Shown: positions 48,155 to 63,100 of the stretch, piece after piece
How the letters are laid out: the number at the start of each line of letters is the position of its first letter
Position numbering within the stretch: position 1 is the first letter of the stretch
Source of the DNA: Aradus depressus
Lineage: Eukaryota; Arthropoda; Insecta; Hemiptera; Aradidae
Length of the DNA: 64,000 bases
Assembly (NCBI GenBank): GCA_963662175.1
Contig: OY759214.1
Span: 13,888,001-13,952,000, forward strand
Direction: 5' to 3'
Made by a program: the position numbers and the translations under genes
Notes under the pieces: generated by a model
Seen by the model: only the letters and a program-made list of their open reading frames with translations
What the model was told of the DNA's origin: nothing
Database searches by the model: none

Positions 48155-51100
48155 CTGCACAAGAATCGTACAACTCATTGAGTACAAAGTACGTTTTGCT
48201 AATCCTATGCCAAAGTCCAACTTTTTGCTTTTTGTAGAAATTTGCCAAATAGTTAGCCGGTCAGATGATTCAACTGAAGGCACGAAACTCGATAAGAGTC
48301 TAATTTGAAATTTAATTTTTTGGGGCTTTTCCGCCTCATTGATTACAATGAGAAATTTTAGTGTCCAAGTTCTAGACCGTCCAAAGTACGAACTGATTTC
48401 GCGTGATTGTCATCCTTCCATATAGACCACTCAATTAGTTAAAAATAGCAGAAAAGCGAATTTCGCTAATACAAACATGCCTTCAATTGACCCTCAACTA
48501 TTGTAATACAGCTTGTACGTAGCTCACTCTAGTGTATATGTCAAGAAAGTGTCTTTCAGCAGAATTACTCTCCTGGTACTTAGTGACTCTCCTCCTGCTT
48601 TAATAGACTTAATATTATTTTGCAGAGCAGGAGGGGGGAGTCACTTAGCCCCCGCCGACTATCTCTGAATGCGGATATCAGGGAGGGGTCTCGAGCTGCA
48701 ACCTACAGGACATTTTCTTATGTATTAATTTTCTTTAGTTATCATATATTTATATTCGATATCAGCTAGTCGTTAGAGATCCATACCCTAGGTGAATAAA
48801 CATAGGTAGGCAACATTTAGGACTCCCACTATAGAGTTGTGCTTATATCCGTCAGAGTGGCGAAAGAGCGCTCTGGTAATAGGCGATATGGCCTCGTAGT
48901 TAAAGCCCGAACACGAGTGAAATAACTAAATAATAATATTTATATTTCGTTTTATTCTTCAATCTTATTCTTCTATTTTTTATTATTGACATTAATATTA
49001 TTAATCTTTATTATTTTTACTTAAGATATAAAATTTCGCGTCGGGTGCTCTCACTCATTATTTCGGCAGTTATTGTTTTTTTGTGTTATGTTCCCTTTCC
49101 TTTGGTCGATTCGGCTAAAAATCAGTAAGTGAGATTTTTTCGAGTTTTTTTTTGTTCATGACCATATTTCAGGACACTTCTACGTCCCCTATTCTGGTCT
49201 CGAACAAAGGGACGTGGAAGTGTCCTGAAATATTGTCAAAAAAGAAGACAGGTCAGAAAACAATTCCGGAAAAAATCAACATTGCAACATACCAGAGAAG
49301 CTTATGAAACATATTATTATTGTTATTAGTATTATTAATCATTATTCTTTTTACTCTATTCTATTTATTTATTCTCTCACTTTCGTATATATTTTATTTA
49401 TTATTTTTAATATACAAACATTCACATGTTTATGCTCATAGTTGAATAAAACTAATATTACCTGTTGTGAAGTTACAAGAAGATGGTGTGTGAGCATCAC
49501 CATTGAAGTACAGAATGCATTGGCCTGAAAAGTAAAATGGGAAGATATCAAACAACTAAACAACTTATTTTTTCTGTTTTTATAACCCAGATTGTATAGA
49601 CGTTTCGGGAAGGACCCCTGTTATACCTAACTATAGTGAAGACTCTTGACACAAGAGATCGACTCATAGAATATATTCTGTAAAAAGAATATAATTATCA
49701 ATATAAGAGAAAAAAGTGTTTAAAACAAAGATCAGCAGATAAATTATGGATACGGATGATGGGAGTCCTTTCCAAAACTAATATCATTCTATAATCAATA
49801 ATCAATCTATAATTGCTAAGTTGTTTAAAAAAAAACAATGTGTGAGTGACGCGGAACTCACGAGAATTGATGTGTAAACATCTGCTTTAGTTTCACAAAT
49901 TTTCGGTCATGCATGGATTTTGATTAAAATTTTGTTTTATGTTACAATAAGAAAAGTTGTATGATGAATTAAACTTTCAAATTTATTGTTCTTTAATTTT
50001 TTTTATACAAGAAATTATAGGTTTGTGATAGCTAAAATAATTATATTTTTTTTAGATTTACACTGCTTTATTATTATCTTTTACCATACATTTTATATAT
50101 TGTGACAAATTTAAGCTAACGAAGCATCTTAACCTAAAATATTCTTACCGAAAGATCATTTTATAGTTCGTAATATTGATATTTCACTATAATGATAAAT
50201 ATGATCAATAATGTTGTAAAAATACAATGTTATATCTAATCAAGTTTTTTAGTCGTTTTATTGTTTTATTATATATTTACCTTTACATTTATTCAATTGT
50301 GACGAAATATATTACACGATAATGCAGTCGAAATATATTTATTATTCCATAAACGTAGAAATGCTCAAAAACAGCTGACATCACAGATAAGGAAATGTGT
50401 AGTGTGTCACACGCAGGCACATCTACGAGACTTAATAGCAAGAGCTAAGATGTTTACACATAAAAAAAAAGGGATTTATAGAGTTATGAAAATATATATT
50501 ATAGTATGTTCTTCATAAGACGGAACTTGAAAACAAGGTAAATTTAACCCTCAACATGCGATTGATTACTCTACTCTGTCCTCTCTTCCTTGATCAACAT
50601 TACTACAATTAAATCTAGATTCCGAGCTACATACCAGAGTAACGGTGTTAAGGAGATGTCCCTGGAACCTGTCCCAGACACAGAGTCTCTCGTCAGAGCC
50701 CAGGGAGATGACGTAGCTGGGGGAATAGGTGAGTGCCTGGACCCGGCCGTCGTGGGCCGTCAGGGAGTAGACACAGGCACCTAGGAAAGAAAACAACACT
50801 ATTAGCACCGATACTGACAGGACGATTAGCTTAGTGGGACAGATGTTAGGGGGAATGGTAAACAGTAACACGGCTAATCCATGATTCCAGCCAGAGCCTT
50901 GGTGGACAACCATCTTTGAGGGACGATAGGGTCTCCTACAACCAGCGCTGACCTCGGTGTTCCGGATCTCGGACACAGTTACCACAGCCACTACGAAACC
51001 AAACTCATTTGGTGATACCACTTGGACAGCTGCCACTCTCATAGTACCATTTTTGACCAGAGAACCCAGTTGGGTGCTACGCCCAGAGGCCCGGAGTGGT

Positions 51101-54100
51101 CGCTGGCTCGGGACAGTTAGGAACAGATAGGACTCAAACGGGTGTACATACCAGTGAGAAGGTCCCATACACAGAGGCCGCCGTCCTGCGAGCCGGAGCC
51201 TGCCGTCAGAGGGTTGACGCTGTCTATGAAGAGGGCAGTGATAGGGCCATGGTGGGCATGGAGGCTGAACACAAGGATCTCATCCTGGAGGCTCAGCACC
51301 TACACACACAAAGTTATTACCATTATATTATGCATATTTCCATTCTTTAATCAATTACGGTTTAATACATTGGGGAGCTTGTAGCTACAATATTAATATT
51401 TTTAGACTTCAAAATAATGCACCACTTGCCTGCGCTGTTTATATTTGAAACATTAATGGTTATTAGGAAAAATAAAAATATTTTCTCTCTTAACAATTCT
51501 AGTCATGATTACGATGATACCAGGAAGAAAGGTGATTTTCAAATAAGTAAACATTGCTCCTCTCTTTTTGGAAAAAGTATAACTCATAAAGGATTAATTT
51601 CTTTAATGCCCTTCCGCTCTTCTTGAAGGCAATAGAAACAATAAGAAAATTTAAACTTCAACTAAATCTACGTTTGTCGCCTACAGACTAGGGTCATAAA
51701 AAAGTTTGCACACATCAATTAACAAATAAATGTAGCTATGTTTATTATTATAATTGTAGTTTTTTTATTTGTAACGCAAATTTTATATAATGTGTTTTTT
51801 TAATGTTTCAGCTTCTTCTCTAAAGAAGGGCTGACTTTCCTTCATAATATTCCAAGGAACTTTCCGCCATATCGGTCCCTGTGTGAGGACAGAATTGGGA
51901 ATAGCGTGGCCGGACCAGAGCCGCCGAGTGGGGCCTCCATCCCCAAACATGGATAGTTACCCTGACAATGTGATCCTGGGAGCCAGTGACTATCCTACCA
52001 GACTCCACCTCGAGGACAGTGATGGGCTGACGGTGAGCTCGAAGTATGGAACCTGGTTTCAAACGGAGCTCGGAGGGACCGAAGTCATCCAGGCCTCCCG
52101 CAGACATGGAACGGGTGTGGCCACCAACTGCAATTAGAGAAATAGTAAAGACAGCTGTTCTCCATACAATGCTGGTTATTACTATTAATTTTTTGACGAA
52201 ATCAAAAAGATCGTGACCACTGTAAAACATCCATAATTATAATCAGTATAATGTAAAAATACATACGGACCATCTCAACTCACAATCAGGACAGATGAAA
52301 ATATTTTACTTCACTTCTTGTTTCTCCCAGATTTTTATATTAAAGCAAAAAAAAAAAAAAGCTTATTTAACGCCTTATTTTTGAGGAACATAATCTAATT
52401 TCGAGGGTGCCGGTAGCTCGGAGGTAGCGTACTAGCCTACTGAGCTCAAGATCACGGATTCGATACCCAGCAGAGACCCTAGCTTATTTTATCTAAGAGG
52501 TAAAAAAAAAACATGAACACAACGTTTTTTCAGATGGGACATTAAGCAATGGTCCCGAGCCTGTATCAGATACTCGTAAATCCTAGGTAACTAAACCTGG
52601 GTAGGCAACATTTAGAACTCCCACTTTCGATTTGGGATTAATTTCCGCCACAGCGACGAAAGAGTGCTCTGGTAGTAGGCGAAATAGCCTCGTAGTTAAA
52701 GCCCAAGCAAGAGTCACAATAACTATCGAACTAACTCTAATGTGTTTACTAAACTGGTGTGGAATGAGAAACTTGAGATGAAAAAACATACATGGTTCAG
52801 AAAAAAGGACACCATGGATCAAATTTCGCATTGCCATCGCTCAGTAAAAAAAATGTCTAGGAATCTTTTTTTGCATATTTTTCTGGATTATATATTTTTT
52901 GAAAAAACTAAACAGATTATATATTTTTTGAAAAAACTAAACAAACGACCTTGCTGCCTGAGTTGAGTTGGAATAGTCTTCATATGAAGTATATTATTTC
53001 TACCTACAGCCACCTCCAAAGAATGTCTGCTCAGCGGTTACCAAAGCGAGTTTATAAAGCAAGGAACAAAGGGAAGGTGAGGTCTGAAGACATCCAAGCT
53101 GCTTTGTGGGAAAGAAGAACTATCAGAGACCGAGGGGAAGAACCTCTGCCAGAAGAGGTCAGAATGAGGAGGCGGCTTTGTCAAACCTCTTGCACGAAGA
53201 GGATCCTATTAAGACATAAAGAAGATATCTACTCACACCTCCTGTAGGTAGAGTGTGCAGAGCGAGGACCCCAGTCTATCCTGAGTATCTCCAGGGTCCC
53301 GCTAAGTCGGGCCAACACCACTCGGCTGGATGTCATCTTCACATGTGTCACTCCAACCCCGCTGCCGTCCTCGTACATGCACTAAACAATTAAAATACTT
53401 TTCAACAGAATAGCAGGACAACACCATCTTAAAACATCTCACGTTATTAATAAGGCTCGGATATTAATGATAGATACAACATATTATTATATTTTTCAAA
53501 AATAAGGACATATTTGAAGGACATTTCAAAATTCCTTCCAAGTTCTGGGATAATGGCCCGGCGGGAGGGAAGACGAGTCTTATCTTAGCACTTCGGCTGC
53601 CCAAACACACAGTAAATAAGTTACTTCAAGTGTAATTTCACTTTTAATATACAATAATACGTATTTACTTTTGGATCAATCTGTTTTTCAGAAACGAGCA
53701 TTAAGTTGGAGGTTTCAATTATATACATAAAGCAATATTAAATCATAAAATACGAACACATATGATATGAATACTAATTAAGAAGAAAATAAAAAAATTA
53801 ATATAAATTTCCTAATATTAATTACAATACCCAAATACGATTTGTAATAAATTTTTAATGAGTGTAATTACAATAATAAACATTAAAAATTTGTGGCGGC
53901 CATGCGAACTAGAGTGTAGGGATTTAATCGCATGATCTCACCAGGGTTTCAGGTTCAAATCCCGTCCGCGTGAGTTTTATTGAGTAGATATAACTCCCTC
54001 CCGAGGCCATGGATGTTGTATAAATAACCAAATAACACCGTTATAGAGGCACGGCTTATATGCATCGAATATTAAATAATAATAATTATAAATATTTTAT

Positions 54101-57100
54101 AATTATATTTCTTTTCATGATATTTCGGCCGATTAAAGAACCTAATTTGCATTTGTACCAATAGCTTTAAAATATATAAACAGAAAGAAAAAACCTAATT
54201 TATGAGTGGTTTGAGTAACGCCATTATTTTTCACATTTCAAATTCTATTCAACCGTTTATTAGGTCTGCTTTAGAAAATCACTTAACTTATGAGGAATAA
54301 TTTGAATAAAAAGCTATACATATAGAGTTACCGAATAAATTTTCAAAAATTGGTTACCTTGAACTGCCCGGTAGTTGCTTCCCAAAACTCAATTCTACCG
54401 GAAGAGGTGCCGGCTGCGATAATATTTTCAAAAGCGTGAAGGCACCAAATCTGAGGACAGAATCGATACAGGTCCATCTCCTCCTCTTCAAGTTCATCAA
54501 CGTCATCTATCCTCCTTTCTATAGCTGAAGCCTGCAATAAACCACCAGAGACAGTTAAACAAAGGACTTGCGCGCGATGCGTTGAGCAACACAAAAAAAA
54601 AGTCAATAACAACAAAAAGTTGTCAATGAATCACCGGCAATACATAGTCATTATACTACTTATATAATAGCGTAGATTATTATATTTTAAAATGAATAAA
54701 CATTTTAAAGATGTATGTTTCTTTATTCAGTGAAATAGTATATAACATATTGTACATTTTCATCGATCATAATCCCTAATTATGAAGTGTTGTTCACATG
54801 TTGCGACACTGATGTATTGAGCATTTTTTCGGAATATATTACTATTTTGGAGAATATCGGTTGACCGCTTTTGTTTAAAGAGTTTGTATAGTGTTTTTTT
54901 GGATCGAAGACGTATTATTTTTAGCCAATGGTATACTCGCATGAGACCTTCACTTAGTAATAACCGTTTCCCAATCTGTTGCCTCAGATAGTAAAACTGT
55001 AGGCACAGGGTATCAACATTTAAAGCCCGAACATGAGTCACAGAGCTACAAGAGTCCTCAAGGTCCCTAAAATAATATCCGTGGAGGGACTTCGTAGCCA
55101 GCCAAAGAAGATTGAATTGGCAACAGAATAAAATTATTGATTTCTGAAAATAGAAAATATGAATTGTTATTGGTAGTTCGCTTATTGAGCTCAAGTTCGC
55201 AGGTTCGAAACCCGGCCGAGGCCCTTAGTTTATTTTATCTGGGAGGTAAAATAAACTTAAGCAGGCCGTCCTTCAAATGGGACGTTATGCGATGGTCCCT
55301 AGCCTGTACGATGTTAAAGACCCCTATCCTTGGTGAATAAAAATGTAAGGTAGGCAAAATCTAGGACTCCCATTGTAGAGTCGGGCTCATATCCACCAGA
55401 GTGAGGAAAGAGTGATTTGACCACGCAGTTAATGGCACACGGGCATGAGTCATATGACTAGTACATCGCAAAGTGTGGAATCTTAATTGTTAAAGCGTTC
55501 ATCATATTCTGGAAATTCATTGTCAGACTTATGATAAAAATGCATATATGATCATGAGGTTACAAATACTTTACATTATTCTACAAATTTAAAGGACGCT
55601 CTTAATAGACTCTCGCCACCTATCTTCCACCTATCTAAGAATATTTTATCAGAGAAATAACAATAATACATTTTTCTTAAGTACCTCCAGGTATGTGTTT
55701 TGAACAGAAGAGCCATAGTCAAAACCATATCGGCTGAAGTCCCTGTCACTTTCTGAAGAGTTGTTAACTTCGGGACTGTCACTCCCAGTGAATCGTGTGT
55801 TGATGAGGCCTCGAAGGTCGGGAAATGTTCGCTCCCACACGCCCTCTCGTCTCAGTCTAGAATGTACAACCAATAAACAACAATAAAGAACTAATAAACA
55901 AGCACAAAATTGGAATTATTTTATTTTTAATGGAACAAATAACTTAAATAAAACGGAATAGCTCCGTTCACACAAATGTTTCAAAATAATAGGTATAGGA
56001 ATAGCTAGTGCTTTCTTTTCAGGCGAACATCTTTCAACTTACGGAACAACATTTTCCTGAGGTGATGAAGAATTTCTCCGCTTGATTTCCTCTTCCTGGA
56101 CCAGGCTTCCACCAAAATACCTGCAAATATTACATTAAATTACAATTTCGTTTACAATTAAATATAATTACCTACATAACATTAATTCGCTCTTAACATT
56201 TCCTAGAGTAAGGATCACTTATGTCCCTTTGTTGGCCATTCTGAGCTCCAAACAGAGGTATCTCATAAAGTACCGACGAGATCTTAGTATTATGGTGCAT
56301 TCATGCCCCAAAATAACATTTTGACCGAACTACTCAAATACCGTTATGTCCATTTTGCATGAATATGTTGGCAAATGATAGGAAGGATATCGCATCATCA
56401 GAGCTGTGCAGGTAACCTTCTATTGTTCCATAGACCACAATGGTGGCAGATAATGATGAGGCGAATAGTTATGCCTGGAAAAGACGTTGTGGAGAAGCGT
56501 TCTTTACTTGACTCATATGCAGATTTAAAAGGATCTAACTAAACATAAGATAATAAGAATAGAATGGGTCTGTAAGTACCTCTTCCTGTCAATGAAGGCA
56601 AGGAGAGCTGCAGTGGTCACATCCCAGATCCCAATCTCCCCTGAGAGGTAGGAGCAGGCCAGACTGTTGCCATCCGTAGTCAGGCTCTCCACAGCCCGCC
56701 CGGATATACCCTCATCATCTAGAGGCACCGAGACTGCCTCCAAAACCACCTATCGGACAATCAGTAAAAATTAGTATATGAGGAAGTCTTGAGTGGAGCG
56801 CCCATCTGGCATCTTCAGTCCCACTCTCAAGAGTCTTGAGCCAAGAAGTAATCCCCCAAAAATCGCATATTGTTTTTCAGAGTTCAAGTAACCAGGACAT
56901 CTGTACACCACAAAAATATTATCGCTTTCTGAAGTCTCTTTGTTCTTTCCTAATTCGCGCCGTCAGAGGTTGGGGACTTGTTCGTCATACGTTGAGAATG
57001 AGACTCATTTCCTTTCTAAAATATGGGCTTTCGGAAGTCGACGAAGAATGGCCCCGGCAACGATCAATTTGTAACTACTCGTCCATGGGTATAAGATGTA

Positions 57101-60100
57101 TGAGCACTGAATACTTAAAAAGATAAATCTCTCTCTCTAGACTGTGGTTTCAAAGCAAATTAATTATTTATTTGACTAATTCCTCTATATTGTACCTTTT
57201 GATTGCACTAATTGTTTGTTTCTCTTGTGCTCATGCGCATACAACGAGGTCATAAATCATACTAGCGCTCTTTGTTACTCTGGTGAACATGAGCCCGACT
57301 CTACTGTAGTGGTGCCCTACCCAGATTTAAGTATGGTAAGGATATTTAAAGACTACTCGATAATACTGAGCTTAAGACGTGGGTTCGAAACCCGGCCGAG
57401 GCCCTTAGGGTTTTTGTCTAAGAAGTAAAAAAAAGCATGAGCATACCGTTCTTCGGATGGGACTCCCGTAGTAGAATAAGGGTTATGTTCTCCGAAACGA
57501 CGAAAGAGCGCTCTGGTAGTAGACGATAGAACTTCGAAGTTAAAGCAAGGGCATGAGTCACAATAAATAACAAATAACTATTGAAATAAACAAGTATCCA
57601 AAAACTAGCTAAATCCATGACTTTAAATTCCAACATTTTCCCTTAGTCATATGGAATTACTTCGTAAACGTCTTGAATAGTAGCCTTTAATTCAAGCTGA
57701 GCGTGCTAGAATCGTTAGTGTCCCTCCGCTCGTGACTTATAACCGAACTTGTAGATCCACCCCAGGAGAGGAAGGACAAAACGAAGACGTCAAAGACATG
57801 TTGAGACTGGATACTGTCACCTGTTCTCTGTTCCTTTGCCACCAGGCTCGGGTCCTCCAGTCCGCGTAGTGTCTGGAGCAGACACAGTGGTAGAGGACCA
57901 GTCCTGTGTACGAGATGACAATGACAGAGATGACGGAGAGTGCCGTGACGATGAGCACTTCTAGAGGTGAGGTGGGCAGATAGGGGGCTTCCCAACCTCG
58001 ACGGCGACCTCTTCCTGCTGCTCCATCTTCAGACTCTAAAAACAGTAATCACACGTCAAATCTCAAGAAAAAACATAAATTATGGTTAACTAAAAAGAAG
58101 TTTGGGATACCTAATGGTTTAACTTCCCCAGCTATAAATCGTATTTGTAGTATTCAGTGAAAACATCGATGTTGAGTTTTATCACTGCTTTATTTAATAT
58201 TTATCAAATATGCTTATGATATAGTAAGGAAAGGGGAAAAATCTACATTTGGGTCACTCATTCAACGAAACAACCGGCATAAAATACCTCCACTTATGTG
58301 AAAAAGGTAGACCATTAGATTCATTGGAACAGCTAGAAATTAATAGGACTTGAAGAAATGGGAATTGTTTGAACGACCAGACACACTTCAAATTTACTCC
58401 TTTGTTAATCCCTTTCAGCTAACAAATATCCATGGCAATATTAAGCTAGGTTAAATAATTTTCTACTTAGACGTGTAGTAGCTATATATTGTACATTTGT
58501 TATATTGTTTTCTTGGAATGCTAGTTTTTGGTTTTATTTTAATTTTATTTTCTTGTTTCAAATAAGTACACAGTTGGTTATTACAGTTAGAATAGAGATT
58601 TCCACCCCATGGTTTTACCAGAGGAAGGGGACCCTTTCACCTCAGGTACACTTAGGTTAATATAAATATGTATGCCTGGCAAATATCTCAATTATTGTTG
58701 AACATTGTGCTGACGATGGCGTAAGCCGAAACCGGTACACACTTAAGTATATGTTTGTGGAATTAGACAAAATAAGTGTTCAAAAAAGTGTTATATCTAT
58801 CAGTTTATTTTAAATATGCTTTGTTTAATTTTATGCTGAAAATGAAAAAAACGAAACTTCTTTTATAACTTTTCTTAAAGGTCAAACGCAACTTCAAAAA
58901 TATACTAATTATAAAACAAAAACTGCTGCTCATAAGTTGATCATTAAACAAAAGGAGAGTATTTGATAATGCACAGGTTATATTTTATTTATTATTCATT
59001 GGAATTTCATGTTTTTCGACACTCAGAAAAGAAAATTTTTAAAAAGGTATTGTTTATATGCGTACTTGTGTGTCTGTGGACACAGTAACTCCCGCTAGAA
59101 TGCCTACATCAACTAGAATTTTAAATGCTTTCTGAACCCCGTAAGGACGACACATATTAATTTCAAGCCAAATTCGCCAAAGGGAATTAGAGGGAGCTTA
59201 AATCAAATTCCCTAAAAACTATCGATACAATAGCATCGACACGAAATTTCATATGTTTACGGAAAACCCTATAAGGACAATATCTATTGATTTTCAGTTG
59301 AATCGACCGAAAGAAAGAAGAGGAGGTCAATTCAAGACCCCTAGTAACCCTGAATAATTAAGATATATACACTTATTGATTTTCAGTCAATTAGGTCGAT
59401 TGGTTTTAGAGGCAGATTGAAAACTTAACTTGATCAATTCGTGCCCAGGAAATACATTACCGGCCCTTCACCAAAGATTCAGGGCAGATTTACACAACGA
59501 TCAACACAAAGTGGACCCTTTTCCATCAAGTGGGAATAAATAGCACAACTTCTTATTGTTTTTGTCAAGTTGCATTTAATTGAGGGGATAAGAAACGATA
59601 TTTTCAATACAGTTTTTCCTCATTTTTACCACTTTTCAATTATTTTAGACGAAAAGAGAGCTAGAATTTTGTTTTCAATATTTACATTTATATATATACA
59701 TTCACATATTTATACATGTATTGTATATATAAACTTACAGGTTAAAGTAAAACATTTTTTCTTTTCTTACTATAGGCTTTATACATAAATATAATTTACC
59801 ATTATATATTTATATATAATAAATTCATATATGAAACATAATATATTTATTTATATAAAAAAAATCCCAGATTAAAGTAAAACCTGTAAAAAGAGAGAGA
59901 AAAAAGAAGTTGCATATTAATCTGTTTATTTTATATATATAAATATATTGAATGTTATGTTCATTTTTACATTTTGCTTTTGTTTCGTTTTATCTTAATT
60001 TATTTTTAATCAAGAAATAACAGTTTTACTTAAGAAATAATTTAATTTAGGAACAATCGTTAAATTCTTTTCTGATTTCTTTGTTGAAAGAGCAGTAGAC

Positions 60101-63100
60101 TCAAAACCTCCAAAAGGAGAGGCTTTTGTCTTAAAAGAATGTCAATAAAGCTATTTTATTTTATTTTATGTTCAATATGTAATAAATGGCGTTAACCACA
60201 GTGAATAGTTACGATTTAGTTACGGTATACATCAAATTTAGTTAAGATTATACCGTTTGTAAATATGCCAAATAAAGCCTGTAGTAAAAAAGAAAATGAA
60301 AATAAAAAGTTTTACCTTAATATGTGAATTTTTAATTACAAATATGGAATCATGTACTCGTATACATATACAGGTTTTATTTGATATGTTTACAATTGGT
60401 ATAAGCATAAGTAAATATGATTTAAACAGAAATTAAACTTTACATTTCACTGCAGTTATCTCAATAATTTAATATTTAACACTGGCTAAGAAACCATAAC
60501 TTACCAAAAGCCTCATCGGACGGATCCAGGGCAAGTGCCAACTTATCCCATTTGAAAACAGGAGTAGGTGGTTCAAGAGGGTTTCGAAGTGCCAGAGCTC
60601 GGGCAGGACTGACAGCAGCAGAGAGACGGATCGGAGGTAAGAGGGCAAGTCGACAGGGGCCTCCAGTAGTGTTGTAGGCACCCACTAGGTAGCACCACTT
60701 GACAGGGGCTAGGAGGCGGCCATGAGGCACCATCCGAAGAGCACCTACCTCTCAACCAAACAATACCTCAGCTCAGTTAGATCTATATATTCAAAATATC
60801 TTCAATTTGGATGAATGAGAGCAAGGGAGAAGCCCGAATTAATGAAGTGAATAGGAGAATTACACTAAAAATACAGAAAATGTGTAGAGCAGAGGTTTCA
60901 GGAATTTCCTCTCTCCGCACCTGTCTCCTTCGCTACACGAAAATGTTATCTTCCATTATTTCGAACTTTAGCAAAAAAGTGTATAGAACAAAAAATGTTC
61001 AAAACGAAAATGTTTTTCATATTGATTCAGTAACTTTTTCACTCAGGATCTATAGTAACTAAGAAAATAATAGATACATATTTAAATCTCCAAGTAAATC
61101 CCCCCCTCTATTCAGTGATTTTTAAATGATATATCCTAAAAGTTAATGCATGAGGATCAGACTCTAAGACTATATATCTGTTTATATCTATATAACTTTA
61201 TATAATATCTGTTTATGTATATAATTTATAAACTGTCTTAATTATATTTATATATATTCTATTAATTCTATGAAAATAGCTTATAAATTATATTACATCC
61301 ACCGATATGACAACTTAGAATACCTATAAATAAACACAAGATGATTAATAATAATAATTTTAAAAAATATATAAATAAATATTAGAAGATAAAAGAAGGC
61401 GCTGGTAGCTCTGTGGTAAGCGTGCTTACCTTCTGAGCTCAAGATCGTGGTTCGAAACTCGGCCGAGGCCCTTAGTTTATTTTATCTGGGAGGTAAAATA
61501 AACTTAAGCGTCTTTCGGATAGTTCGGATCGGTTAAGCGATGGTCCCGAGCCTGTACGATGTCAGGTACTCATTAAAAACCTCTACCCTAGGTGAATAAA
61601 AATTTAGGACTCCCACAATAGAATCGGGCTCATGTCCACCAGAGTGACGAAAGAGCGCTTTGGTACCAGGCGATTATGACCTCATATTTAAAAGGCCGGG
61701 CGTAAATAACTAACTCCTAAAAGTTATTCCTGAATAGAGAGATTAAAATATGTTCAGCAGGAAAGCTAAAAACCATCTGTATGGTCATTGTTTAATCTGA
61801 ACCAGGTAAAAACGAAATAGTTTTTCAAAAATACTTGAAACCTTGGACCGATATGGGAAAGTGGCTCTCTGAACGTTTAACTTGTAGACGAAGTTCACCG
61901 ACAGTTCTATGAGAAAACCCCACTTTGCCAACTGTTCACCAGAGTGCAGTAATACCTGTGTAATCTGACTGGCTTTGGACCGGGTATCTAACCCAAGTAC
62001 AGTCGCCTCACTCTCCCTTCCAAGGAGAGGGTCGTATTTACTGAACAGTCTTCCAGCAGTACTCAGTTTTCTTCCTCCAACCTGAAATGTACAAAACATA
62101 ATGAATATACATAATGATAATAAAAATTAAATAAAGTTGAGTGAAAACTAAATAGAGTTATATTTACAAAATTTACAGGGAAAGTTAAACTCGGAAAAGT
62201 ACAAAATGCTCTTTACTGCTTTATTGGAAGTTTCTTTAGTCTTAAATATTCTGAGGAAAATTGTTTTAAAACTTTTGACAACTGCCACTTTAAATTTTCT
62301 TTTACTTTTACGCGAAACTGCGAGCTACGTGGCTGATAAATTTCCCTAACAGTTTCTGATATGTCAGTTGGAAAGTGTTTGCAGCTGTCTGCAGTTTCCA
62401 GCGATTATATATTGGTACCTTGTAGAACTATTTGAAGTACGTTGTTCACTAGCATTCGTCATCCAATGTCTGTATATAAAATATCTGCGTACATTATTCG
62501 TTCCTGCGCATTATAGAAATTTGGATAAAAAATTGTAGTTGAGAGGCAACTCACACCTCTCCCAGTCTGTTTAGTCTATACATCTCCTGGGGAGGCGCAC
62601 CCTCCAATCTAAGAACTCTAGAAGATAATCAATAAGTGCCATACTGCCGAATTCTCATGTATAATTTCAAGGCAAAACAGTCCAAATTCTATGGTGAGTT
62701 ATCGTGCCAATTGTCAGACAAACTTTCTTTCAGAACTTTTGAGTTCAGGGAAATGGAAAAAAATAAAATTCATATGAAACCTTTATATCGAATTTCTGAC
62801 GTATGTGTTAATATAGCTGGGGAAGCAATTAACAGTAATTAATACTACAGCAATTAATACTTCTGTTTAACCGAAGTTGTTATGTGGAGAAGGGAATCTC
62901 ATTGTCAATCTGTCGTAAATTAAATTTACAGATAGAAAAAAAATAAAAAAAATAAATGAACACATTAATAAGATATTGTAACGACGTAAGAACTGATTTA
63001 ACGAAGAGCCATCTACCAAGACTTCTGACTAATTCATATTAGCATGGAACTTAATAGAAAATAATTATCTATACATACACTACCTCTGAAGGTTGGACTA

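Noticed and set aside
56836..57126. 96-codon plus-strand ORF in a SCAP intron
   Set aside because: No recognisable family, antisense to SCAP between two exons, and codon use looks random.
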